Positions 1-11,640 of a stretch of DNA of 64,000 nucleotides are shown in pieces (position 1 is the stretch's first letter; each line of letters begins with the position of its first letter). A program made the position numbers and the translations under genes. The stretch comes from Siphonodentalium dalli (taxonomy: Eukaryota > Mollusca > Scaphopoda > Gadilida > Siphonodentaliidae), in contig CP136062.1 of NCBI GenBank assembly GCA_032622095.1, forward strand, positions 4,836,001-4,900,000, given 5' to 3'. Below the pieces are notes generated by a model. It had not been told where the DNA came from, ran no database searches, and saw nothing but the letters and a program-made list of their open reading frames with translations.

Positions 1-457
1 TTTCGACATTGAAAAATACATTTTTAAATAAAAAAGTGTTTTATTCTACAGTATGCACATATATTGTGAGGTAATATTTATAGTGCCAATAAGCCAACAT
101 TGTGTTTAATTTTTACATAAATAGTCCAGTTACTTATTAATGACTTCTTCACTGTTGCTCCCAAAAAGGTGCCACCAACCATCATATCAGAACACCTTAT
201 AGCCATACCTGCAATGACAGTTATATAGTATATAAGTATCACTCTTTGGAGCTAAATAAACAGGCTGGCATGTTTATTTTTTTAATTTGAGGTATTTTGT
301 TAGCCAGCACTCTGCAGCACTAGTATTATTTGGTCATTAGACATGCCAAAGTGAAAATGCCAGCACTATCAGGCACTATTCAATATTAATTTTAGGTGAA
401 ATGCAAACCAGCACTCCTATTCAGTCATCACTTTTATTTGGCACCAGAGAGTGCTTT

Positions 458-827
458 ATCTTATACCTACATATGTTATTAAGTGTTGGTTAAGGTCATA
501 ATCTATGTTAGAACACATTTATTAGTGAAAACAACTTAAAACAATGTCCATAATGTGGGTTGAAAAAAATTTGCACAAACAATTTTTTTCAGGCCTCTGA
601 GATGCACCCACCCCGCCCGGAATAGGTATGTTTTTGGAAGATCTCCCCTGTATTACTTATGTCTTATAGCTACCCTGTTCCTAAGTGTCTGTAAAGGCCA
701 TAACCTGCCTTAGAACACAATTATTAATGAATATATTTGAAAACAACTTAAAACAAGGGAAAAAATGTGAATAGAAAAAAATTTGCACGAACTCATTTGT
801 CGGGCCTCTTCGGACCCACCCACCCTG
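458..827 (+). repeat. Diverged direct-repeat pair, about 202-bp shift
   Basis: The segment near 458-622 recurs near 657-827. Shared landmarks in the same order are CTTATA, AAGTGT, GGTCATAA / GGCCATAA, TAGAACACA, AAAACAACTTAAAACAA, GAAAAAAATTTGCAC, GGCCTCT and a CACCCACCC run. The shift is 202-203 bp. Copies differ at many positions and by small indels, so this is an old tandem duplication or two copies of one interspersed repeat lying side by side. No coding potential is visible. Confidence 0.7.
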
Positions 828-862
828 GTCCTGTATGATACAACTTTTGTGCGCCCCCCCTG

Positions 863-1187
863 ATTTATGTCCTTTTTTTCGTCAGTTAAACATATTTCTT
901 TTCGCGGGAGGCCATTTTGCAAAACTGAAAGCGAAACTAACTTGAACTTTATTAAATTAATTTTAATATCTCTTTTAATTGATATCCGGCATTCTTAATG
1001 ACAAAAATCATGCGGTGGATATATAATACCCGCTAGATAAGGAATTAGACAAAACTTTTTTTTTATCGATGTAAAATTATTTTATTTTGGAGTCATTTAC
1101 TGCAGCGTTTATCGAGTTTGTTTCGCACTTTCAAAATGGCCTCCCGCGAAAAGAATCATGTATAGCTGACGGAAAAAAAGACAAAAT
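863..1187. mobile_element. Small foldback element (MITE-like), 325 bp
   Basis: Positions 863-937 and 1120-1187 are inverted copies. Both arms carry, reading inward, a T-run followed by CGTCAG, an ATTCTTTTCGCGGGAGGCC-like core (ATTTCTTTT... on the left), CATTTTG and GCGAAAC. The arms are about 70 bp with a few mismatches and a small indel. The interior of about 180 bp is AT-rich and has no open frame. This arrangement fits a miniature inverted-repeat transposable element. I could not find a convincing target-site duplication, so the superfamily is unassigned. Confidence 0.65.
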
Positions 1188-1748
1188 TCGTTATTAAACT
1201 CGATGTATGTTGAGTACCACACCCAAATTAGATGTCCGTGAAACAATATCTGTTTAACAATGTGGCTATTTAGTTTGATGATTAGAGTATAGATTTCGGT
1301 TATTTAGGGTTGGATTGTTTGATTTTTGTATTTATCATTGGACGGACGTTTCGGGAACCAACCAAATAAATTTGATTAACAACTTTAAATGTTTTTCTAT
1401 GTTCACTAATCTCAAATACGACGGCAAACCAAACTTTTTTGAAAACTATGATTATTTGGTCACATAGTGCTGCAATTACAGATCAATCACAAATAAAATG
1501 TTGCTTTTGCAGAGAAAAATGCTGATCTCTATTAAAAATGAGATAGATACCTTTCCGAGATTTTGATTAAATTAAAAAAAAAATTGTGCCTAAATTAAAT
1601 ACCTGTGGTCTGAACTACGCTAAATTGTATATATTACTACTCGAATCGGGACGCTTTTATCGGCGATAAACTAACGAAAACGATTTCGCCATCGGCAGTC
1701 ACTGCATTTGATTAATATATAAGAATGCCAGTGTGTTGTCAATTTAGA

Positions 1749-1754
1749 TATAAT
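1749..1754 (+). other. Candidate target-site duplication, left copy
   Basis: TATAAT lies one base outside the left terminal repeat and recurs directly outside the right one (60906-60911). The next base differs (A versus T). A direct 6-bp match at both outer edges of an inverted-repeat element is what insertion would leave. The sequence is AT-rich and partly self-complementary, so a chance match is possible. Confidence 0.4.
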
Positions 1755-1800
1755 AGCAACCACCCCGGTGGGTGTTTATACCTAAGGCGTGTGTGAATGA

Positions 1801-1808
1801 TGACGTCA
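1801..1808. promoter_or_regulatory. CRE-type octamer TGACGTCA in left terminal repeat
   Basis: A full palindromic cAMP-response-element consensus is conserved in the right terminal repeat at 60853-60860. Such sites bind CREB/ATF bZIP factors in animals. Whether this one is used is unknown; its conservation may only reflect the high identity of the two ends. Confidence 0.4.
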
Positions 1809-1883
1809 TATAATTTTTCGATATATATTTCTATACGATGGAACGATTTTCAGGAAAGAGTGTATGCTATTTAGCGAAATTGA

Positions 1884-1889
1884 CACGTG
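1884..1889. promoter_or_regulatory. E-box CACGTG in left terminal repeat
   Basis: This canonical bHLH-binding hexamer has an exact counterpart at 60772-60777. It sits two bases before the ACTTCCG stem sequence, which also resembles an ETS-family core. The motif is short, so function is inference. Confidence 0.3.
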
Positions 1890-1957
1890 ACTTCCGATTA
1901 GCAACTGTTTAAAATTGCGGAATCGGAAGTGGAACAACGAGATGAAATGCCACGGCC

Positions 1958-1978
1958 CATGACGTAATTTACGTCATG
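1958..1978. repeat. 21-bp palindrome with two ACGTCA half-sites
   Basis: CATGACGTAA faces TTACGTCATG across a single T. The right-end counterpart (60683-60703) carries a substitution that turns one half into a full TGACGTCA (60694-60701). It lies immediately before the first satellite monomer, so it marks the boundary between the unique outer part of the terminal repeat and the array. Confidence 0.75.
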
Positions 1979-1990
1979 TTGGCTTCGTAT

Positions 1991-2858
1991 GTGCAACATT
2001 AACCCTTTCACGATGGGAGACGCGCTAGTGCAGCATTAATGTTTTTTTATTACGGGAGCTGTGCTGGTGCAGCATTAACCATTTCATGACCTCTGCTGGA
2101 GCAGCATTAACTCTCTCATGACGGGAGCTGCGCTGGTGCAGCATTAATTATTTGATGACGGGAGCTGCGTTGGTGCAGCATTAACTCTTTCATGACGGGA
2201 GCTGAGCTGGTGTAGCATTAATTATTTCATGACGGGAGCGGCGTTGGTGCAGCATTAATTATTTGATAATGGGAGCTGCATTGGTGCAGCATTAACTCTT
2301 TCATGAAGGGAGCTGCGTTTGTGCAGCATTAAATATTTCACGACGGGAGCTGCGTTGGTGCAGCATTAACTATTTCATGATGGGAGCTGCGCTGGTGCAC
2401 CACTAATTATTTCAGGACGGGGCTGCGTTGGTGCAGCATTAATTATTTCATGATGGGAGCTGCATTGGTGCAGCATTGACTCTTTCGTGACGGGAGCTGC
2501 GCTGGTGCAGTATTAATACATTTCATGACGGGAGCTGCGTTGGTGCAGCATTAACTCTTTCATGACGGGAGCTGCGTTGGTGCAGCATTAATTATTTGAT
2601 GATGGGAGCTACGTTGTTGCATCATTAACTCTCTCATGACGGGAGCTGCGCTGGTGCAGCATTAATTATTTGATCACGGGAGCTGCGTTGGTGCAGCATT
2701 AACTCTTTCATGACCAGAGCTGAGCTGGTGCAGCATTAATTATTTCATGACGGGAGCTGCGTTGGTGCAGCATTAATTATTTGATTTTGGGAGCTGCGTT
2801 GGTGCAGCATTAACTCTTTCATGACGGGAGCTGCGTTAGTGCAGCATTAATTATTTGA
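1991..2858 (-). repeat. Left satellite arm, about 23 monomers of 37 bp, reverse orientation
   Basis: On the plus strand each unit reads GGGAGCTGCGTTGGTGCAGC followed by ATTAA and a TTTCATGACG or TTTGATGA segment, the reverse complement of units to its right. Units vary by substitutions and occasional short deletions (for example near 2090 and 2420). The first two or three units belong to the terminal inverted repeat. The arm ends where orientation flips at 2856-2861. Confidence 0.93.
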
Positions 2859-2861
2859 TCA
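2856..2861. other. Orientation switch point of the satellite (TGATCA)
   Basis: Left of this point monomers end ...TTAATTATTTGAT; right of it the sequence continues CATGAAAGAGTCAATG in the opposite orientation. The join falls on the palindrome TGATCA with no unique spacer, so the two arms are fused head to head inside a monomer. This is the structural centre of the foldback, although it lies only 1.1 kb from the left end. Confidence 0.85.
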
Positions 2862-5800
2862 TGAAAGAGTCAATGATGCACCAATGCAGCTGCCATCATG
2901 AAATAATTAATGCTGCACCAACGCAGCCCCGTCCTGAAATAATTAATGCTGCACCAGCGCAGCCCCCGTCATGAAAGGTTTAATGCTGCACCAGCACTGA
3001 TCCCATCATAAAATAGTTAATGCTGCACCAACGCAGCTCCCGTCATGAAATAATTAATGCTGCACCAGCGCAGCTCCCGTCATGAAAGGGTTAATACTGC
3101 ACCAACACAGCTCCCGTCATAAAAAGGTTAATGCTGCACTAGCACAGCTCCCATCATGAAAGAATTAATGCTGCACCAGCAGAGCTCCCGTCATGAAATA
3201 ATTATTGATGCACTAACGCATCATGATAGAGTAATGCTGCACCAACGCAGCTCCCATAAACAAATAATTAATGCTGCACTAACGCAGCTCCCGTCATGAA
3301 ATAGTTAATGCTGCACCAACACAGCTCCCATTATCAAATAATTAACGCTGCACCAACGCAGCTCCCGTCATGAAATGTATTAATACTGCACCAGCGCAGC
3401 TCCCGTCATGAAAGAGTTATTGCTGTATAAATGCAGCTCCCATCATTAAATAATTAATGCTGCACCAACGCAGCTCCCGTCATGAAATAATTAATGCTGC
3501 ACCAGCGCAGCTCCCGACATGAAAGGGTTAACACTGCACCAACACAGCTCCCGTCATAAAAAGGTTAATGCTGCACCAGCACAGCTCCCATCATGAAAGA
3601 ATTAATGCTGCCCCAACGCAGCTCCCGTCATGAAAGAATTAATGCTGCCCCAACAGAGCTCCCGTCACCAAAGGGTTAAAGCTGCACCAACGCAGCTCCC
3701 GTCATGAAATGGTTAATGTTGCACCAACGCAGCTCCCATCATCAAATAACTAATGCTGCACCAACGTAGTACCCGTCATGAAATAATTAATTCTGCACCA
3801 ACGCAGCTCCCATCATCAAATAATTAATGCTGCACCAACGCAGCTCCCGTCATGAAATAATTATTGATGCACCAGCGCAGCTCCCGTCATGATAGAGTAA
3901 TGCTGCACCAACGCAGCTCCCATAAACAAATAATTAATGCTGCACTAACGCAGCTCCCGTCATGAAATAGTTAATGCTGCACCAACACAGCTCCCATTAT
4001 CAAATAATTAACGCTGCACCAACGCAGCTCCCGTCATGAAATGTATTAATACTGCACTGGCGCAGCTCCCATCATGAAAGAGTTATTGCTGCATAAATGC
4101 AGCTCCCATCATTAAATAATTAATGCTGCACCAACGCAGCTCCCGTCATGAAATAATTAATGCTGCACCAGCGCAGCTCCCGTCATGAGATAATTAATGC
4201 TGCATCAGCGCAGCTCCCGTCATGAAATTATTAATGATGCACCAACGCAGCTCCCGTCATGAAATAATTAATGCTGCACCAGCTCAGCTCCCATCAGCAA
4301 ATAATTAATGCTACACCAACGCAGCTCCCGTCGTGAAATAGTTAATGCTGCACCAACGCAGCTCCCATCATTAAATAATTAATGCTGCACCAAGGCAGCT
4401 CCCGTCATGAAAGAGTTAATGCTGCATCAACGCAGCTCCCATCATCAAATAATTAATGCTGCACCACGCAGCTCCCGTCATTAAAGAGTTAATTCTGCAT
4501 CAACGCAGCTCCCATCATCAAATAATTAATGCTGTACCAACGCAACTCCCGTCATGAATGGGTAATGCTACACCAACGCAGCTCCCGTCATGAAATAATT
4601 AATGCTGCACCAGCGCAGCTCCCGCCATGAAATAGTTAATGCTGCACCAACGCGGGCTCCCATCATCAAATAATTAATGCTGCACCAACGCAGCTCCCTT
4701 CATGAAATAATTAATGCTGCACCAGCGCAGCTCCCGTCATGAAAGAGTTAATGCTGCACCAACGCAGCTCCCATCTTCAAATATTTAATGCTGCACCAAC
4801 GCAGCTCCCTTCATGAAATGTATTAATACTGCACCAGCGCAGCTCCCGTCATGAAAGAGTTATTGCTGCATAAATGCAGCTCCCATCATTAAATAATTAA
4901 TGCTGCACCAACGTAGCTCCCGTCATGAATGGGTTAATGCTGCACCAACGCGGGCTCCCATCATCAAATAATTAATGCTGCACCAACGCAGCTCCCTTCA
5001 TGAAATAATTAATGCTGCACCAGCGCAGCTCCCGTCATGAAAGAGTTAATGCTGCACCAACGCAGCTCCCATCATCAAATATGTAATGCTGCACCAACGC
5101 AGCTCCCGTCATGAAATGTATTAATACTGCACCAGCGCAGCTCCCGTCATGAAAGAGTTATTGCTGCATAAATGCAGCTCCCATCATTAAATAATTAATG
5201 CTGCACCAACGCAGCTCCCGTCATGAAATAATTAATGCTGCATCAGCGCAGCTCCCGTCATGAAATTATTAATGATGCACCAAAGCAGCTCCCGTCATGA
5301 AATAATTAATGCTGCACCAGCTCAGCTCCCGTCATGAAAGAGTTAACGCTGCACCAACGCAGCTCCCATCATTAAATAATTAATGCTGCACCAAGGCAGC
5401 TCCCGTCATGAAAGAGTTAATGCTGCATCAACGCAGCTCCCATCATCAAATAATTAATGCTGCACCACGCAGCTCCCGTCATTAAAGAGTTAATTCTGCA
5501 TCAACGCAGCTCCCATCATCAAATAATTAATGCTGTACCAACGCAACTCCCGTCATGAATGGGTTAATGCTACACCAACGCAGCTCCCATCAACAAATAA
5601 TTAATGCTGCACCAACGCAGCTCCCGTCATGAATGGGTTAATGCTACACCAACGCAGCTCCCGTCATGAAATAATTAATGCTGCACCAACGCAGCTCCCG
5701 CCATGAAATAGTTAATGCTGCACCAACGCGGGCTCCCATCATCAAATAATTAATGCTGCACCAACGCAGCTCCCTTCATGAAATAATTAATGATGCACCA

Positions 5801-8800
5801 GCGCAGCTCCCGTCATGAAAGAGTTAATGCTGCACCAAGGCAGCTCCCATCATCAAATATTTAATGCTGCACCAACGCAGCTCCCTTCATGAAATAACTA
5901 ATGCTGCAACAACGCAACTGTCGTCATGGTCCCACCATGGAAGGGTTAATGCTGGACCAGCAGAGCTACCCGTCATGAAAGGGTTAATGCTGCACCAGCA
6001 CAGCACAGATCCCATCATAAAATAGTTAATGCTGCACCAACGCAGCTCCCGTCATGAAATAATTACTGCTGCACCAGCGCAGCTCCCGTCATGAATGAGT
6101 TAATGCTGCACCAACGCAGCTCCCGTCATTAAATAATTAATGCTGCACCAGCACAGATCCCGTCATGAAATAATTAATGCTGCATCAGCGCAGATTCCGT
6201 CCTGAAATGGTTAATACTCCACCAACACAGCTCCCGTCATAAAAAAGGTTAATGCTGCACCAGCACAGCTCCCATCATGAAATAATTAATGCTGCCCAAC
6301 GCAGCTCCAGTCATGAAATACTTGATGTTGCCCCAATGCAGCTCGCATCATCAAATAACTAATGCTGCACCAACGCTGCTCCCGTCATAAAATAATTAAT
6401 GCTGCACCAGCGCAGCTCCCATCAGCAAATAATTAATGCTGCACTAACGAAGCTCCCGTCATGAAAGAGTTAATGCTGCACCAACGCAGCTCCCATAATC
6501 AAATAATTAATGATGCTCTAACGCAGCTCCCGTCACGAAAGAGTTAATGCTGCACCAACGCAGCTCCCATAATCAAATAATTATTTCTGCACTAACGCAG
6601 CTCCCGTCATGAAATAACTAATGCTGCACCAGCGCAGCTCCCATCAGCAAATAATTAATGCTGCATTAACGCAGCTCCCGTCATGAAAGGGTTAATGCTG
6701 CACCAACGCAGCTCCCATAATCAAATAATTAATGCTGCACTAACGCAGCTCCCGTCATGAAAGGGCTAATGCTGCACCAACGCAGCTCCCATAATCAAAT
6801 AATTAATGCTGCACCAACGCAACTTCCGTCATGAAATGTATTAATACTGCACCAGCGCAGCTCCCATCATGAAAGAGTCAATGCTGCACCAACGCAGATC
6901 CCGTCATAAAAAGGTTAATGCTGCACCAGCACAGCTCCCATCATGAAATTATTAATGCTGCTCAACGCAGCTCCCGTCATGAAAGAATTAATGCTGCCCC
7001 AACGCAGCTCCCGTCATGAATGGGTAAATGCTACACCAACGCAGCTCCCATCATCAAATAACTAATGCTGCACCAACGCAGCTCCCGTCATGAAATAATT
7101 AATGCTACACAAGCGCAGCTCCCATCAGCAAATAATTAATGCTACACCAACGCAGCTCCCGTCATGAAATAGTTAATGCTGCACCAACGCAGCTCCCATA
7201 ATCAAATAATTAATGCTGCACTAACGCAGCGCCCGTCATGAAAGAGTTAATGCTGCACCAACGCAGCTCCCATCATCAAATAATTAACTCTGCACCAACG
7301 CAACTCCCGTCATGAAATGTATTAATACTGCACCAGCGCAGCTTCCGTCATGAAAGAGTTAATACTGCACCAACGCAGTTCCCTTCATGAAATAGTTAAT
7401 GCTGCACCAACGCAGCTCCCGTCATCAAATAATTAATGCTGCACCAACGCAGCTCCCGCCATGAAATAGTTAATGATGCACCAACGCGGGCTCCCATCAT
7501 CAAATAATTAATGCTGCACCAACGCAGCTCCATTCATGAAATAATTAATGCTGCACCAGCGCAGCTCCCGTCACGAAAGAGTTAATGCTGCACCAACGCA
7601 GCTCCCATCATCAAATATTTAATGCTTCACCAACGCAGCTCCCTTCATGAAATAACTAATGCTGCAACAACACAACTGTCGTCATGGTCCCACCATGGAA
7701 GGGTTAATGCTGGACCAGCAGAGCTACCCGTCATGAAAGGGTTAATGCTGCACAGCACAGATCCCATCATAAAATAGACAGTGCTGCACCAACGCAGCTC
7801 CCGTCATGAAATAATTAATGCTGCACCAGCGCAGCTCCCGTCATGAATGGGTTAATGCTACACCAACGCAGCTCCCGTCATGAAATAATTAATGCTGCAC
7901 CAGCGCAGCTACCGCCATGAAATAGTTAATGCTGCACCAACGCGGGCTCCCATCATGAAATAACTAATGCTGCACCAACGCAGCTCCCTTCATGAAATAA
8001 CTAATGCTGCAACAACGCAACTGTCGTCATGGTCCCACCATGGAAGGGTTAATGCTGGACCAGCAGAGCTACCCGTCATGAAAGGGTTAATGGTGCACCA
8101 GCACAGATCCCATCATAAAATAGTTAATGCTGCACCAACGCAGCTCCCGTCATTAAATAATTAATGCTGCACCAGCACAGATCCCGTCATGATAAAATTA
8201 ATGCTGCATCAGCGCAGATCCCGTCATGAAATGGTTAATGCTCCACCAACACAGCTCCCGTCATAAAAAGGTTAATGCTACACCAGCACAGCTCCCATCA
8301 TGAAATAATTAATGCTGCCCAACGCAGCTCCTGTCATGAAAGACTTGATGTTGCCCCAATGCAGCTCCCATCATCAAATAACTAATGCTGCACCAACGCA
8401 GCTCCCGTCATGAAATAATTAATGCTGCACCAGCGCAGCTCCCATCAGCAAATAATTAATGCTGCACTAACGCAGCTCCCGCCATGAAAGAGTTAATGCT
8501 GCACCAACGCAGCTCCCATAATCAAATAATTAATGCTGCACTAACGCAGCTCCCGTCATGAAAGAGTTAATGCTGCACCAACGCAGCTCCCATAATCAAA
8601 TAATTATTTATGAACTAACGCAGCTCCCGTCATGAAAGAGTTTATGCTGCACCAACGCAGCTCCCATCATCAAATAATTAACGCTGCACCAACGCAACTC
8701 CCGTCATGAAATGTATTAATACTGCACCAGCGCAGCTCAGTCATGAAAGAGTCAATGCTGCACCAACGCAGATCCCGTCATAAAAAGGTTAATGCTGCAC

Positions 8801-11640
8801 CAGCACAGCTCCCATCATGAAAGAATTAATGCTGCCCAACGCAGCTCCCGTCATGAAATAATTAATGCTGCCCCAACGCAGCTCCCGTCATGAATGAGTA
8901 AATGCTACACCAACGCAGCTCCCATCATCAAATAACTAATGCTGCACCAACGCAGCTCCCGTCATGAAATAATTAATGCGGCACCAACGCAGCTCCCGTC
9001 ATGAAATAATTAATGCTGCACAAGCGCAGCTCCCATCAGCAAATAATTAATGCTGCACCAACGCAGCTCCCGTCATGAAATAGTTAATGCTGCACCAACG
9101 CAGCTCCCATAATCAAATAATTATTTCTGCACTAACGCAGCTGCCGTCATGAAAGAGTTTATGCTGCACCAACGCAGCTCCCTTCATCAAATAATTAATG
9201 CTGCAATAACGCAGCTCCCGCCATGAAAGAGTTAAAGCTGCACCAACGAAGCTACCATAATCAAATAATTAATGCTGCACTAACGCAGCTCCCGTCACGA
9301 AAGAGTTAATGCTGCACCAACGCAGATCCCATAATCAAATAATTATTTCTGCACTAACGCAGCTCCCGTCATGAAAGAGTTTATGCTGCACCAACGCAGC
9401 TCCCATCATCAAATAATTAACGCTGCACCAACGCAACTCCCGTCATGAAATGTATTAATACTGCACCAGCGCAGCTCCCGTCATGAAAGAGTCAATGATG
9501 CACCAACGCAGCTCCCGTCATAAAAAGGTTAATGCTGCACCAGCACAGCTCCCATCATGAAATAATTAATGCTGCCCAACGCAGCTCCCGTCATGAAAGA
9601 ATTAATGCTGCCCCAACGCAGCTCCCGTCATGAATGGGTAAATGCTACACCAACGCAGCTCCCATCATCAAATAACTAATGCTGCACCAACGCAGCTCCC
9701 GTCATTAAATAATTAATGCTGCACAAGCGCAGCTCCCATCAGCAAATAATTAATGCTGCACCAACGCAGCTTCCGTCGTGAAATAGTTAATGCTGCACCA
9801 ACGCAGCTCGCATAATCAAATAATTAATGCTGCACTAACGCAGCTCCCGTCATGAAAGAGTTAATGCTGCACCAACGCAGCTCCCATCATCAAATAATTA
9901 ACGCTGCACCAACGTAACTCCCGTCATGAAATGTATTAATACTGCACCAGCGCAGCTCCCGTCATGAAAGAGCAATGCTGGAACAATGCAGCTCCCTTCA
10001 TGAAATAATTAATGCTGCACCAACGCAGCCCCGTCCTGAAATAATTAATGGTGCACCAGCGCAGCTCCCGTCATGAACTAGTTAATGCTGCACCAACGCA
10101 GCTCCCGTCATGAAATATTTAATGCTGCACCAACGCAGCTCCCGTCATGAAAGAGTTAATGCTGCACCAACGCAGCTCCCATTATCAAATAATTAACGCT
10201 GCACCAACGAAGCTGTCGTCATGAAGTGTATTAATACTGCACCAGCGCAGCTCCTGTCATGAAAGAGTTATTGCTGCATAAATGCAGCTCACATCATGAA
10301 ATAATTAATGATGCACCAACGCAGCTCCCGTCATGAAATAATTAATGCTGCACCAGCTCAGCTCCCGTCATGAAATAATTAATGATGCACCAACGCAGCT
10401 CCCGTCATGAAAAAATTAATGCTGCACCAGCTCAGCTCCCGTCATGAAAGAGTTAACGCTGCAACAACGCAGCTCCCATCATCAAATAATTAATGCTGCA
10501 TCAGCGCAGCTCCCGTCATGAAATTATTAATGATGCACCAGCTCAGCTCCCGTCATGAAAGAGTTAACGCTGCACCAACGCAGCTCCCATCATCAAATAA
10601 TTAATGATGCACCAAGGCAGCTCCCGTCATGAAAGAGTTAATGCTGCATCAACGCAGCTCCCATCATCAAATAATTAATGCTGCACCACGCAGCTCCCGT
10701 CATGAAAGAGTTAATTCTGCATCAACGCAGCTCCCATATTCAAATAATTAATGCTGCACCAACGCAGCTCCCGTCATGAATGGGTTAATGCTACACCACC
10801 GCAGCTCCCATCAGCAAATAATTAATGCTGCACCAACGCAGCTCCCGTCATGAATGGGTAAATGCTACACCAACGCAGCTCCCGTCATGAAATAATTAAT
10901 GCTGCACCAGCGCAACTCCCGCCATGAAATAGTTAATGCTGCACCAACGCGGGCTCCCATCATCAAATAATTAATGCTGCACCAACGCAGCTCCCTTCAT
11001 GAAATAATTAATGCTGCACTAACGCAGCTCCCGTCATGAAAGAGTTAATGCTGCACAAACGCAGCTCCCGTCATGAAATAATTAATGCTGCACCAGCGCA
11101 ACTCCCGCCATGAAATAGTTAATGCTGCACCAACGCGGGCTCCCATCATCAAATAATTAATGCTGCACCAACGCAGCTCCCTTCATGAAATAATTAATGC
11201 TGCACTTACGCAACTCCCGCCATGAAATAATTAATGCTGCACCAACGCAGCTCCCATCATCAAATAATTAACGCTGCATCAACGCAACTCCCGTCATGAA
11301 ATGTATTAATACTGCACCAGCGCAGCTCCCGTCATGAACGAGTCAATGCTGCAACAATACAGCTCCCTTCATGAAATAATTCATGCTGCACCACGGCAGC
11401 CCCGTCCTGAAATAATTAATGATGCACCAGCGCAGCTCCCGTCATGAAATAGTTAATACTGCACCAACGCAGTTCGCTTCATGAAATAGTTAATGCTGCA
11501 CCAACCCAGCTCCCGTCATCAAATAATTAATGCTGCACCAGCACAGCTCCCGTCACCAAAGGGTTAATGCTGCACCAACGCAGCTCCCGTCACGAAAGGG
11601 TTAATGCTGCACCAACGCAGCTCCCATCATCAAATAACTA

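Larger units (their letters stand above)
1..1748. other. Left flank, AT-rich non-coding sequence
   Basis: No open frame here looks like a gene; a minus-strand frame at 710-922 overlaps repeats and shows no domain-like composition. The stretch is AT-rich with homopolymer runs. Two structures stand out and are annotated separately: a diverged direct-repeat pair (458-827) and a small foldback element (863-1187). I see nothing recognisable in 1-457 beyond scattered CCAGCACT words at about 303-415, nor in 1190-1748 except short dyads such as TTATC/GATAA near 1658-1670. It ends at the outer edge of the large terminal-repeat element. Confidence 0.7.
1756..2090 (+). repeat. Left terminal inverted repeat
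   Basis: Base 1756 pairs with 60905 and the match runs inward to about 2090. By hand I count about eight substitutions and one 3-base indel (a T-run at 2042-2048). The outer 235 bp is unique sequence containing TGACGTCA (1801-1808), CACGTG (1884-1889), a 9-bp stem CTTCCGATT/AATCGGAAG (1891-1899 with 1921-1929) and a near-perfect 21-bp palindrome (1958-1978). The inner 100 bp, from about 1991, is already satellite monomer. The outermost bases CCACC-CC-GGTGG (1760-1771) form a small dyad of their own. Confidence 0.92.

Noticed and set aside
710-922. Minus-strand open frame of 70 codons
   Set aside because: It overlaps the second copy of a direct repeat and the arm of a foldback element and has no protein-like features.
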